DNA from: Azospirillum canadense
GTDB taxonomy: Bacteria; Pseudomonadota; Alphaproteobacteria; Azospirillales; Azospirillaceae
Assembly: GCF_025961225.1 (NCBI RefSeq)
Contig: NZ_JAOQNG010000010.1
Coordinates: 1,478,501-1,542,500, forward strand
Reading direction: 5' to 3'
Length of the DNA: 64,000 nt
The notes beneath the pieces were generated by a model, which was not told the DNA's origin, did not search any database, and saw nothing but the letters and a program-made list of their open reading frames with translations. A program made the translations under genes and the position numbers. Shown one piece after another: positions 1-8,477 of the stretch (position 1 is the first letter of the stretch; the number at the start of each line of letters is the position of its first letter).

Positions 1-566
1 TGGTGGAGCCGGGCAGCCGCGTGCTGGACGTCGGTTGCGGTGACGGTGCCCTGCTGGCGTATCTGGCCCGCCACAAGGGCGTGGACGGGCGCGGCATCGA
101 ACTCAGCATGGACGGCGTGCACCGCTGCGTGACGCAGGGGCTGCCGGTGATCCAGGGCGACGCCGAGACGGACCTTAAGGACTACCCGGCCGAGGCCTTC
201 GACTACGTCATCCTCAGCCAGACGCTCCAGGCCATGCGGGAACCGCGGACGGTGCTGCAAAGCCTGACGCGCATCGGCCGGCGCGCCATCGTGTCGGTGC
301 CCAACTTCGGCTACTGGCGCATCCGGCTGCAATTGCTGCTGACCGGACGCATGCCGGTGACGGAGAAGCTGGGCTACCAGTGGTGGGAAACACCCAACAT
401 CCATTTCTGCACGATCAAGGACCTGGTGTCCCTGACCGAGGAGATGGGGCTGACCATCGAACGCTGCCTGATCGTCAACCGTGCCGGCCGCATCACCGGC
501 CACGCCCATTCCGGCTTCGCCAACCTGCTGGGCGAACAGGGCGTTTTCCTGCTGCGACGGACCTGA
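1..566 (+). CDS. metW: MetW methyltransferase-like protein (5' partial)
   Basis: MetW acts in methionine biosynthesis beside homoserine acyltransferase MetX. The visible protein opens with the SAM-binding motif LDVGCGDG about ten residues in, then ILSQTLQAM and VPNFGYWRIR, which are typical of MetW. MetW proteins are near 200 residues and begin with a short segment before this motif. The visible 187 codons therefore probably lack only the first 10 or so residues, and the true start lies left of the window. The expected upstream neighbour, metX, would be just outside. The C-terminus (stop at 564-566) is complete. Assignment is by family motif recognition and is fairly sure. Confidence 0.9.
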   Translation, partial: VEPGSRVLDVGCGDGALLAYLARHKGVDGRGIELSMDGVHRCVTQGLPVIQGDAETDLKDYPAEAFDYVILSQTLQAMREPRTVLQSLTRIGRRAIVSVPNFGYWRIRLQLLLTGRMPVTEKLGYQWWETPNIHFCTIKDLVSLTEEMGLTIERCLIVNRAGRITGHAHSGFANLLGEQGVFLLRRT

Positions 567-653
567 TCCCGGTTTAGCCTGCGGCCACGGTGCAACCCAA
601 TGCCCGTCGGCGGTGTTTAGTGGGCAAGGTCCGTCCAACGGGAGCTTTGCACC

Positions 654-1316
654 ATGCGTTTCAACGCCGCCGTTTTGGCCGCCGCTTTGGCCGTTCCGGC
701 CGCCGCCCTTCTGCTGGCGACCGCGGCGCCCGCCCAGACCACGAGCCCTTCTCCGGCTCCGGTCCCCGAAGGCAAGATCGCCCAGCAGGGGACCCCCGGC
801 GCGTCCCAGTCCCCGCTGATGACCGCGCCCCGTCCGGACGACAAGCCGACGACCGACCCGACCGCCTCGCAATCGGGCGTCAGCGGCTCGGCCCCGTCGG
901 ACGAGATGAAGCGGATGGAGCCGCCGGTCGGTTCCACGGCCGGTTCCACGCCAGGAACCTCCCCTTCCGTCGCCGCCATCCCCGGCCCGATCGACCCGGA
1001 GCACGCGCGCGCCCTGATCGGTCAGGAACTGCGCAGCCGCGATGGCCAGGTGGCGGGCACGATCAAGGACTTCGCGCTCGATGATGCGGGCGACGCGATC
1101 ACCCGCATCGTCCTGACTCCGGACGACGACGTCGGCACGCCGAAGAAGCTGGTCTCCGTGCCCATCAGCATGTTGCAGATGGAGGTCCCCGGCCAGGCAG
1201 CCCCCGGCGTCGAGCTGTCCCGCCCGCCGCTCCTGAACCTGCCCGCCAAGGAACTCGCCAACGCCCCGGAATTCACCTACGGCACCGACGTGAAGACGGT
1301 GGGCGGGAAGCCGTGA
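654..1316 (+). CDS. Exported PRC-barrel domain protein
   Basis: A 220-residue protein. Residues 1-28 form a signal peptide (hydrophobic alanine/leucine core ending APAQ). Residues 30-115 are a low-complexity linker rich in Pro, Ser and Thr. Residues 120-200 form a PRC-barrel domain (LIGQELRSRDGQVAGTIKD onward). PRC-barrels are small beta-barrel folds found in RNA maturation factor RimM, photosynthetic reaction-centre H subunits and many stress-induced periplasmic proteins. A GGGAG ribosome site lies about 9 bases upstream of the ATG. A second exported PRC-barrel protein is encoded at 44725-45201. The exact role is unknown; a periplasmic or envelope-stress role is inference. Confidence 0.8.
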   Translation: MRFNAAVLAAALAVPAAALLLATAAPAQTTSPSPAPVPEGKIAQQGTPGASQSPLMTAPRPDDKPTTDPTASQSGVSGSAPSDEMKRMEPPVGSTAGSTPGTSPSVAAIPGPIDPEHARALIGQELRSRDGQVAGTIKDFALDDAGDAITRIVLTPDDDVGTPKKLVSVPISMLQMEVPGQAAPGVELSRPPLLNLPAKELANAPEFTYGTDVKTVGGKP

Positions 1317-1323
1317 GCGGCTT

Positions 1324-1884
1324 CTACCCCCCGATGTCCTTCAGCAAATCCAGCACGAGCCGCTCGCCGTCCGGCCACGGCCCGTACCCCGACGCGGTGT
1401 TGATGTGGCCCAGGTCGCCGGCCTCGATGAAGTCGGCGCCCCAGCCCACGGCGAAGCCGCAGGCGCGGCCGACGCTGCAATAGGGGTCGGTGCGGCTGGC
1501 CAGCACCACGGTGCGGAAGGGCAGCGGGTCAGTCGGCACCGGGCCGAAGCCATGGACCTCCGGCGGGGTGAGTTCGGGCGACTCGACGTCCGGCGGGGCG
1601 CCCAGCAGCGCGGCGGCGATCTTGTCCGCCGATCCGGTTTCAGCGCCGCGCGCCGCCCAACGGGCGACCAGCATGCAGCCCAGGCTGTGCGCGATCAGCA
1701 CCACCGGGGCGCTGGACGCCGCCACCGCCCGCTCCAGCGCCTCCACCCAGTCGGCCAGGACCGGCGCGTTCCAGTCGGCCTGCTCCACGCGGCGGAAGGA
1801 CGGGTGCCGCCCCTGAAGCCAGCTTTGCCAGTGCTCCGGCCCGGAATTGCCGAGGCCGGGGAGAATCAGGACGTTCGCCGCCAT
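1324..1884 (-). CDS. RBBP9/YdeN family alpha/beta hydrolase
   Basis: A 186-residue single-domain serine hydrolase. The N-terminus (NVLILPGLGNSGPEHWQSWL) is the signature of the RBBP9/YdeN family. The nucleophile elbow AHSLGC places the catalytic serine at about residue 67. A late Asp (SRTDPYCS) and His (GDLGHIN) complete a plausible triad. The natural substrate of these small cytoplasmic esterases is mostly unknown. The gene converges on the PRC-barrel gene with only 7 bases between stops. The family call is strong, the substrate is not. Confidence 0.88.
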   Translation of the reverse strand: MAANVLILPGLGNSGPEHWQSWLQGRHPSFRRVEQADWNAPVLADWVEALERAVAASSAPVVLIAHSLGCMLVARWAARGAETGSADKIAAALLGAPPDVESPELTPPEVHGFGPVPTDPLPFRTVVLASRTDPYCSVGRACGFAVGWGADFIEAGDLGHINTASGYGPWPDGERLVLDLLKDIGG

Positions 1885-1965
1885 GTCACATCCGCTGTGT
1901 TGTCGTGCCGCGCCATCCTAGCGGACCGCGGCGCACACACAACTGGGGACGGGCCAACAGGGCAC

Positions 1966-2757
1966 TCAGGCCGGATCCGGGCGTTGCGGATCCTCCGACA
2001 CGCGCCAGGCGCCGGAACCCGCCGGGCGGCGGGCCGGGGCGGTGCCGCCGGGCAGCGGGACGATCAACCGGCGCTTCGCCGGCTGGGTCTTGCGCGCCAC
2101 GCCCGCGAAGATCTGCTTGGACGCCTCGATCATCGTCACGCCGGCGAAGGCCTTGAACCAATGTTCCCCCACCTCTTCCCAGGCCGGCGCGGTCTTCAGC
2201 AGGAAGCGGGACCGCAGCGGCGGGATGAACAGGGCGTGGCCGGTGCGTTCCGGCACGAACATCGTGTCGCGCAGCACCTGCTTCAGCTGCGAGGCGGAAT
2301 AGGGGAATCCATGGCCGAAGGGCGTCCAGTCGGCGCGCGCCCACAGGCCGCGGCGGTTCGGCACCACGGCCAGCACGCGCCCGCCGCCGGCCAGCACGCG
2401 CCAGATCTCCCGCATCATGGGGCGCAGCTGCTCCGTTCCCTCCAGCCCGTGGACGAGCAGGACGCGGTCGACCGACATGTCGCCCAACGGCAGGTCCGCC
2501 TCGTCGCCCAGCGCCACCAGCCCCGGCCCCTCCGGCGGCCAGAAGGTCACGCCCTGAGTGGCCGGCATGATGGAGATCACGCGCTCCGCCTCCTCGCGGA
2601 AGGGGCGCAGGTAGGGCGTCGTGTAGCCAACCCCCAACACGATCTGCCCGCGCAGATCCGGCCAGATCATGCGGATGCGCCGGCGGATCATCCGCCGCGC
2701 CGCCTGACCCAGGCTGGACTCGTAGAACTCCCGGAGATCGACGATATCGGTGTACAT
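1966..2757 (-). CDS. Class I SAM-dependent methyltransferase
   Basis: A 263-residue cytoplasmic protein with a Methyltransf_11-like core. The glycine-rich SAM motif is LGVGYTTPYLRPF near residue 62, followed by a conserved LGDEADLPLGDMSVDRVLLV segment (motifs II-III) and LAGGGRVLAVVPNR. This arrangement is common in alphaproteobacterial proteins encoded beside gloB. The gene is divergent from gloB, and the shared 80-base intergenic region holds three tandem 17-bp repeats. The methyl acceptor is unknown. Confidence 0.82.
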   Translation of the reverse strand: MYTDIVDLREFYESSLGQAARRMIRRRIRMIWPDLRGQIVLGVGYTTPYLRPFREEAERVISIMPATQGVTFWPPEGPGLVALGDEADLPLGDMSVDRVLLVHGLEGTEQLRPMMREIWRVLAGGGRVLAVVPNRRGLWARADWTPFGHGFPYSASQLKQVLRDTMFVPERTGHALFIPPLRSRFLLKTAPAWEEVGEHWFKAFAGVTMIEASKQIFAGVARKTQPAKRRLIVPLPGGTAPARRPAGSGAWRVSEDPQRPDPA

Positions 2758-2766
2758 GGTCCCCCG

Positions 2767-2817
2767 AGACTATAACGTTTCCTGGACTGGCACGTTTCCA
2801 AGACTATCACGGTTCCA
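2767..2817. repeat. Three tandem 17-bp repeats between divergent promoters
   Basis: Three head-to-tail 17-base units (2767-2783, 2784-2800, 2801-2817) share the pattern (a/g)gact..(a/c)acg.ttcc. They fill most of the gap between the methyltransferase gene and gloB. The position suggests a regulator-binding array acting on one or both divergent promoters; that role is inference. Confidence 0.6.
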
Positions 2818-2837
2818 AGACGGAGAGGCGTTCGGCC

Positions 2838-3599
2838 ATGGAGATCCACCTCGTTCCCGCTTTTTCCGACAACTACATCTACCTGCTGCGCGATTCGTCC
2901 AGCGGCGCGGTTGGGGTTGTCGACCCCAGCGACGCCAATCCGGTGATCGAGGCGCTGGACCGCCGCGGCTGGACGCTCACGCACATCTTCAACACCCACC
3001 ACCACAATGATCACGTCGGCGGCAACCACGCCCTGAAGACGCGCACCAGTGCGACCGTGATCGGCGCGCGCGCCGACGCGGCCCGCATTCCGGATATGGA
3101 GACGTGCCTGGGCGAAGGCGAGACCATTTCGTTCGGGTCCCAGACGGCGCAGGTGCTTTTCGTGCCCGGCCACACCTCCGGCCACATCGCCTTCTGGTTT
3201 TCTGAGACCAAGGCGGTCTTCTGCGGCGACACGCTCTTCGCGCTCGGCTGCGGGCGCCTGTTCGAGGGCACGCCGGCCCAGATGTGGTCGTCGCTGAAAA
3301 AACTCCGCGCCCTGCCGGACGACACCCGCGTCTATTGCGGCCACGAATACACCCTGTCCAACGCCCGCTTCGCCGTCACCGTCGAGCCGGACAACCAGGA
3401 CCTCCAGGCCCGCGCCAAGGAGATCGCCGCCAAGCGGGAGCGCGGCGAGCCGACCATTCCCACCACCATCGGGGAGGAGAAACGCACCAACCCCTTCCTG
3501 CGCGCCGACGTGCCGGAGGTCCAGGCCGCGATTGGCATGGCGGGGGCGGACCCGGTGGAGGTCTTTGCCGAAATCCGCCGCCGGAAGGACAATTTCTGA
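2838..3599 (+). CDS. gloB: Hydroxyacylglutathione hydrolase (glyoxalase II)
   Basis: Glyoxalase II hydrolyses S-D-lactoylglutathione to D-lactate and glutathione, the second step of methylglyoxal detoxification in the cytoplasm. The 253-residue protein has the metallo-beta-lactamase metal motif THHHNDH at residues 53-59. It also has the later metal ligands in PGHTSGH, the bridging Asp in CGDTLF, and CGHEYT. The C-terminal substrate-binding domain ends near RRRKDNF. The length matches the family (about 250). A purine-rich ribosome site (ggagagg) precedes the ATG. A glutathione S-transferase gene follows 71 bases downstream, consistent with a glutathione-linked detoxification pair. Confidence 0.95.
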   Translation: MEIHLVPAFSDNYIYLLRDSSSGAVGVVDPSDANPVIEALDRRGWTLTHIFNTHHHNDHVGGNHALKTRTSATVIGARADAARIPDMETCLGEGETISFGSQTAQVLFVPGHTSGHIAFWFSETKAVFCGDTLFALGCGRLFEGTPAQMWSSLKKLRALPDDTRVYCGHEYTLSNARFAVTVEPDNQDLQARAKEIAAKRERGEPTIPTTIGEEKRTNPFLRADVPEVQAAIGMAGADPVEVFAEIRRRKDNF

Positions 3600-3670
3600 T
3601 CGACGGCGCCGCCAACCGCGTTACCCTGCGGCCCGACCCGTATGGGGCCCGAATGGGAGGAGAAAGAAAC

Positions 3671-4276
3671 ATGAAGCTGCGCTGGAGCCCGACCTCGCCC
3701 TACGTCCGCAAGGTCATGATGGTGGCGATCGAATGCGGGCTGGAGAACGCGATCGAGAAGCAGACGACGAACGCCTGGGCGGCGGACACCGACCTGCCGA
3801 CCGACAACCCGCTGTGCAAGGTGCCGGCACTGGTCCTGGAGGACGGCACGACCCTGTTCGACAGCCCGGTGGTCGCCGAGTACCTGGACACGCTGCACGA
3901 CGGCCCACGCCTGTTCCCGGCGACCGGCCCGGCGCGCTGGGCGGCGCTGCGCCAGCAGGCGCTCGCCGACGGCATCTGCGACGCCGCCATCCTGCGCCGG
4001 CTCGAGTCCCAGCGCCCGGACGGCGAGAAGTCGCCGAACTGGATGGAGCGGCAGCGCCGCGCCGTCACCCGCGCGCTCGACGTGCTGGAGGCGGAGGCCG
4101 CCGGGCTGGGCGACACCCCGACCATCGGCACGCTGGCCCTGCTGGTCGCGCTCGGCTACCTGGACTTCCGCTTCGGCCACGAGGACTGGCGGCAGGGCCG
4201 CCCGGCGTTGACCCGCTGGTTCGAGTCCATGTCGGCCCGCGACAGCTACCGCCGCACCGAGCCGCCGCCCGCGTGA
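3671..4276 (+). CDS. Glutathione S-transferase family protein
   Basis: A 201-residue protein with an N-terminal thioredoxin-like GST domain (SPTSPYVRKV, the usual active-site region, then KVPALVLEDG and the glutathione-contacting FDSPVVAEYLD) and a C-terminal helical domain ending near residue 195. It conjugates or reduces substrates with glutathione; the specific substrate is unknown. The ATG at 3671 is chosen because gggaggagaaagaaac gives a strong ribosome site and the N-terminus aligns with the family. The stop overlaps a possible GTG start of the next gene, suggesting co-translation with the Cupin_5 protein. Confidence 0.9.
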   Translation: MKLRWSPTSPYVRKVMMVAIECGLENAIEKQTTNAWAADTDLPTDNPLCKVPALVLEDGTTLFDSPVVAEYLDTLHDGPRLFPATGPARWAALRQQALADGICDAAILRRLESQRPDGEKSPNWMERQRRAVTRALDVLEAEAAGLGDTPTIGTLALLVALGYLDFRFGHEDWRQGRPALTRWFESMSARDSYRRTEPPPA

Positions 4277-4287
4277 CGGTGAACGGC

Positions 4288-4734
4288 ATGCCGGAACCCC
4301 TGACGCCCGAACCCCTCACGCCCGAGCGGATCATCGATCTGCTGGGAATGGCGCCCCACCCGGAAGGCGGCCACTATGTGGAAACCTACCGGGACGCCCC
4401 GCCGGGCGGCGGGCGCGGGGTGAAGACCGGCATCTTCTTCCTGCTCCGCGCCGGCGAACGCTCGCACTGGCACCGGGTGGATGCGGTGGAGATGTGGCAC
4501 TGGCACGCCGGCGGCGCGCTGGAGCTGTCCATTTCCGAGGACGGGCGGTCGGTCAACTGCCTGATCCTGGGCATGGACCTGGCGGCCGGCCAGCGCCCGC
4601 AGGGCGTGGTGCCGGCCCACGCCTGGCAGGCCGCTCGCCCAATGGACGGCTGGGTCCTGGTCGGCTGCACCGTCTCCCCCGCCTTCGAGTTCGCCGGCTT
4701 CGAAATGGCCCCGGAGGGCTGGGAGCCGGGGTGA
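4288..4734 (+). CDS. Cupin_5 (DUF985) family protein
   Basis: A small cupin of about 148 residues. The family hallmark HPEGGHYVETYR is present, followed by cupin strands containing SHWHRVDAVEMWHWHAG with several potential metal-binding histidines. Function of the family is unsettled; some members are annotated as sugar epimerase-like. The ATG at 4288 is preferred for its family-like N-terminus, but an in-frame GTG at 4273 overlaps the GST stop (GTGA) and could be the real, translationally coupled start. Likely the last gene of the gloB-GST transcription unit. Confidence 0.85.
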   Translation: MPEPLTPEPLTPERIIDLLGMAPHPEGGHYVETYRDAPPGGGRGVKTGIFFLLRAGERSHWHRVDAVEMWHWHAGGALELSISEDGRSVNCLILGMDLAAGQRPQGVVPAHAWQAARPMDGWVLVGCTVSPAFEFAGFEMAPEGWEPG

Positions 4735-4759
4735 GTGAGTTGTGGGAAGTGGTCGTACT

Positions 4760-4928
4760 GGGCCCCCACCCAACCCTCCCCCACCTTCGGCGAGGGAGGG
4801 CTTCAAGGGTCGCGCAACGGAGTTCCCTCCCCCGCTCTCGGCGGACCGAAGGTCCGCCTGCCGCGCCAGCGCAAGCTTCGCTTGCGCGGGAGCGAAGATG
4901 GGGGAGGGTTAGGGTGGGGGCTCAGCGC
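4760..4928. repeat. Family A GC-rich intergenic palindrome, copy 1
   Basis: The ends are inverted (cccacccaaccctccccc at left, its near complement ggggagggttagggtggg at right). The centre carries two smaller palindromes, gcggaccgaaggtccgc and gcgcaagcttcgcttgcgc. The same ends and inner palindromes recur at 44085-44252 and 46126-46229, with shorter forms elsewhere. It sits between convergent genes, so it may also stop transcription. Confidence 0.8.
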
Positions 4929-4942
4929 AACCACTCTCCCCC

Positions 4943-6652
4943 TTACACCCCCACCAACTCAAACCGGTCGACATCCACCAGCCCGCGATCCGTGATCTTC
5001 AGATGCGGGATCACCGGCAGCGGCAGGAAGGCCAGCTGCAGGAAGGGTTCGGCCAGAGGGCAGCCCATCTCCCGCACCGACGCGCGCAGGGTCCGCAACC
5101 GCCGCTCCACGCTTTCGAAAGGCTCCAGGCTCATCAGCCCGGCCAGCGGCAGGGCGAGTTCGCCCACCACCCGGCCGTTGCGCACGGCGACGAAGCCGCC
5201 CTGAAGCTCGATCAGGCGGTTGACGGCGATGGCCATGTCCGCGTCGCTCGCCCCCACCACGCAGACGTTGTGGCTGTCGTGCCCGACCGAGGAGGCCAGC
5301 GCGCCCTCCTTGAATTCAAACCCTTGCGCAAAGCCGCGGCCGACGTTGCGGTTCGTGCCGTGCCGGGCGAAGACGCAGATCTTCAGGATGTCGCGCTCCG
5401 GGTCGGCGACGAGGTGGCCGCCCTTCGACGGCACCTCCAGCCGCCGATGCTCCGTGATGATCTTGCCCGGCAGCACACCGATGACGGACTGTACCGAACC
5501 ACCGCCGGGCACCGCGAAGTCTTCCGCCGTCACCGGGTCGAGCTTCACGGAGTTCAGCCCCACCGGCTCCACCGCTGGGCGGCCGGTGAAGCTCTCCGCC
5601 GTCACCACGCGGCCGCCGCGGATCACGCGGTTGATGGCGCAGATCTCCAGGTCGTCCAGCAGCACGAGGTCGGCGCGCTGGCCGGGTGCGACCATCCCGC
5701 GGTCAAACAGGCCGAAGCCGCGCGCCGCCGACCAAGTCGCCGCACGGTAGACGTGGGCCACCGGCGCGCCGAGCCGGATGGCGCTGCGGATCAGGTGGTC
5801 CATATGCCCTTCCTCGGCGATGTCGAGGGGGTTGCGGTCGTCGGTGCAGAAGCCCAGGAAGGGGGAAGTTTCCGGCTGGATCACCGGGGCCAGCGCGTGC
5901 ACGTCCTTCGACACCGAGCCGTCGCGGATCAGCACCTGCATGCCCTTGCGCAGCTTCTCCATCGCTTCCGGCACGCTGGTCGTTTCGTGGCAGTTGCGGA
6001 TGCCGCAGGAGAGATAGGCGTTCAACTCCCGCCCGCTCAGCAATGGGGCGTGGCCGTCGATGTGCCGCCCGTCGAACGCCGCCAGCTTGTCCAGAACGCC
6101 GTCGACCTTGTGGAAGACGCCGGGGAAGTTCATGAATTCGGCAAGCCCCAGCACCTTCGGGTGGTCCTTGTGGCGGACGAGATCCGGCGCCTCCAGCCGT
6201 GCGCCCGACGTCTCCAGCTCCGTCGCCGGAACGCAGGAGGACAGCTGCACGCGCAGGTCCATGACCGTTCCACCCGCGCTGTCCAGGAAGTAGCGCAGGC
6301 CGGTTTCGCCCAGCACATTGCAGATCTCGTGGGGGTCGCAGATCGCCGTGGTGGTGCCGCGCGGCAGGACGCAGCGGTCGAACTCCTGCGGGGTGACGCA
6401 GGTGGATTCGCAATGGACGTGGGTGTCGATGAATCCCGGCACGACGGTCAGGCCGCGCCCGTCGATCTCCTCCACCCCATCATAGGATTCATAGGTCCCG
6501 ACGATCCGGTCGCCGCAGACAGCGACGTCGCCCTCGGCGATCTCGCCGGTGACGACGTTCAGGAAGCGGGTGTTCTTGATGACCAGATCGGCCTTGGCCT
6601 CGCCCAGCGCCTGCCCGATGCGCCGTTTCAAATCGTCCCGGCTGACCGTCAT
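4943..6652 (-). CDS. ade: Adenine deaminase
   Basis: Adenine deaminase converts adenine to hypoxanthine and ammonia in purine salvage. The 569-residue protein is the usual length for the Ade/AdeC branch of the amidohydrolase superfamily. It carries the N-terminal beta-domain, the metal motif DTHVH at residues 76-80, the CESTCVTPQEFDRCVLPRG region, GLAEFMNFPG and HIDGHAPLLSG, then the C-terminal adenine deaminase domain with FARHGTNRNVGRGF and SVGHDSHNVCVVG. The start ATG sits 55 bases downstream of the neighbouring LprI-like gene, which is on the same strand. Confidence 0.95.
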   Translation of the reverse strand: MTVSRDDLKRRIGQALGEAKADLVIKNTRFLNVVTGEIAEGDVAVCGDRIVGTYESYDGVEEIDGRGLTVVPGFIDTHVHCESTCVTPQEFDRCVLPRGTTTAICDPHEICNVLGETGLRYFLDSAGGTVMDLRVQLSSCVPATELETSGARLEAPDLVRHKDHPKVLGLAEFMNFPGVFHKVDGVLDKLAAFDGRHIDGHAPLLSGRELNAYLSCGIRNCHETTSVPEAMEKLRKGMQVLIRDGSVSKDVHALAPVIQPETSPFLGFCTDDRNPLDIAEEGHMDHLIRSAIRLGAPVAHVYRAATWSAARGFGLFDRGMVAPGQRADLVLLDDLEICAINRVIRGGRVVTAESFTGRPAVEPVGLNSVKLDPVTAEDFAVPGGGSVQSVIGVLPGKIITEHRRLEVPSKGGHLVADPERDILKICVFARHGTNRNVGRGFAQGFEFKEGALASSVGHDSHNVCVVGASDADMAIAVNRLIELQGGFVAVRNGRVVGELALPLAGLMSLEPFESVERRLRTLRASVREMGCPLAEPFLQLAFLPLPVIPHLKITDRGLVDVDRFELVGV

Positions 6653-6707
6653 GCCCCGCCCCCTCCTGATCTTGAGAATCTGAAGGTGGAGGGCGGCGAA
6701 GCCCGCT

Positions 6708-7616
6708 TCAATTGGGTTTTCCGTAACTCCGCGTGACGGCGCGGCTCCAGTCCTTGCCGTCGCAGGCCGGCTTCTCCACCGCCTGGACCAGCGCCAGCGT
6801 CGTGCCCTCCACGTGGTACCGCCATTTCACGCCGCAGTCGCCCGCCCCGCGCGCCTGCTCGAACACCTCCACCACGTCGCCCCTCACCGTCGGAGCGCCA
6901 AGCGGGACGGCCTGCGGGTCGAGCCGGCGCTTGCCCTTTTCCACCACCTCCACCGCCAGCCGCGCGGCGGTCCCCTTGGCCTTGTCGACCAGGAAGGGCG
7001 TCGTGGAGCACTGGTAGGCGCCGCAGTCCTGCGCGACGGCGACGAACAGCCGCCCATCGGGCAGAGCCCCGGCGTAGGTGAAGCCGGCGTAGCGTTCGTA
7101 GGGCGACATCACCTCCGCCTCGCCACCGGCACCGGGGACCGGCGGGTCGGGGTAGAGGCTGGTCAGGACATAGGCGACGAAAGCGATCTCCTCCTCCGCC
7201 CCTGGGCCGGCCTCGGCCAGCGGGTCGATGGGCTCGGCCTTGGCCAGCGCCGCCGGCAAGATGCGCGGCCCGGCCTTCGCGATCACCGCGCGCAGCCGCT
7301 GATCGTAGAGCGTCACCAGCACAGACCGGTCTTCATTCGCCGCCTTGAAGGCGCGGGCACGTTCCAGCAGCCAGCGGACCTGGTCGCCCTTCAGCGGCGC
7401 GGCCTGCTCCGCCGGCAGGCCGTCGAGCGCCATCCGGTAGGCGTGGTCGAGCAGCCGGTCCATGGACGACAGCGTCGCGTCGGCGCAGACCGCCTTCTCA
7501 GCCGGCTGCAACGCCTTCGCGCAGTCGAAGCTCGGGGCGAAGCTGGAGAACGGGGCGGCCTCGGCAGGCACCGCCAGGGGCAGGAGGAGGAGAGCGGCGG
7601 CGAGGGTCTGGCGCAT
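6708..7616 (-). CDS. Exported protein with LprI-type N-terminal domain
   Basis: About 302 residues. A signal peptide covers residues 1-20 (MRQTLAAALLLLPLAVPAEA). Residues 30-105 resemble the lysozyme-inhibitor LprI N-terminal domain, with paired cysteines in FDCAKA and AVCADA and the helical DHAYRMALDGLP. The C-terminal 180 residues hold further cysteines (DCGAYQCS, GDCGVKW, KPACDG) consistent with periplasmic disulfides. The family was defined by a lysozyme inhibitor, but many members have no tested role. The ATG at 7616 is preferred over an upstream TTG because the signal peptide begins there. Confidence 0.7.
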   Translation of the reverse strand: MRQTLAAALLLLPLAVPAEAAPFSSFAPSFDCAKALQPAEKAVCADATLSSMDRLLDHAYRMALDGLPAEQAAPLKGDQVRWLLERARAFKAANEDRSVLVTLYDQRLRAVIAKAGPRILPAALAKAEPIDPLAEAGPGAEEEIAFVAYVLTSLYPDPPVPGAGGEAEVMSPYERYAGFTYAGALPDGRLFVAVAQDCGAYQCSTTPFLVDKAKGTAARLAVEVVEKGKRRLDPQAVPLGAPTVRGDVVEVFEQARGAGDCGVKWRYHVEGTTLALVQAVEKPACDGKDWSRAVTRSYGKPN

Positions 7617-7751
7617 GAAGGTCTGGCCCAAGTCGGTCGGGGGAAGGGACGGAGGGCGCCCACCCTACCCCCGCGGTCCGGCCCGGCCAAACTTTTCCGC
7701 AGCGTGAAAATTCTACCCCGTGAAATCCGGGGCCCATGAAATCCCGGGCTG

Positions 7752-8195
7752 TCATTTCCGCCCGTCGCCGTACTTGCGGCAGTCCCGCTCGTCCGTTCCC
7801 GGGTCCGCCCGGCCGCCGTTGGAGGTGCGGTAGCGGGCGTCGTCGCAGCGCCCGTTGTTGGCGTAGGACCGCTGATAGCGCGACCGTTCCCAGCCGCTGC
7901 GGCCCCACCCACGATCGCCCCAGCCCCGATCACTCGACCCGTAATAGTCCGGATAGCCCCAGGACCGCGGGCCCCGGTGGTAGGTCGGCGCCTCGTATCC
8001 GTACCGGTAAACGGGCACGCCGTAGCCGCTACCATAGCCGTAACCATAGGATCCGTAAGAGGATCCGTAAGCCGGACCGCCGTCGTAGGTGGCGACCTGG
8101 AGGCCGCTGACGTTGCAGGCGGACAGCGCGAGCATCGCTGCGGGAAGAAGGAAGCGGGCGAAAGAGAAAGCTGTGGCCGACGGGGCGGTGGTCAT
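7752..8195 (-). CDS. Tyr/Gly-rich predicted lipoprotein
   Basis: A 147-residue protein with no recognised family. Residues 1-27 form a lipoprotein signal ending in the lipobox LSAC, so Cys27 should be lipidated. Residues 37-60 are an almost pure Gly/Ser/Tyr run, and the rest is rich in Tyr, Arg, Gly and Asp with three cysteines (RCDDARY, DCRKYGD). Such composition suits an outer-membrane or periplasmic surface protein. The opposite strand is also open, but the signal peptide, lipobox and good start favour this strand. Confidence 0.6.
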   Translation of the reverse strand: MTTAPSATAFSFARFLLPAAMLALSACNVSGLQVATYDGGPAYGSSYGSYGYGYGSGYGVPVYRYGYEAPTYHRGPRSWGYPDYYGSSDRGWGDRGWGRSGWERSRYQRSYANNGRCDDARYRTSNGGRADPGTDERDCRKYGDGRK

Positions 8196-8477
8196 GGGTC
8201 ACCAGCGGGCGGGTGGTGGTTGAGCGATGCGCTCCTCACACCCCCATGAACATTCCGCCGACAGCTTTATTCCCGGTCGGCGCCGGCCGGGGTCGCGGAA
8301 AAGCGGATCGTATCAAATTGTATGCGTACTGAACAATAGGGCGTTGGACCAACCCTACCCCAAGCGTTACGCGGCAACTTGTCATAGATCGATTTAAGAT
8401 TTCGGAAACCCTGAGGGATCTCATTATCGTTGGCGAGAAAAGCGACGCAAGATCGCGGGCCATAGGGAAGTCCCAAG

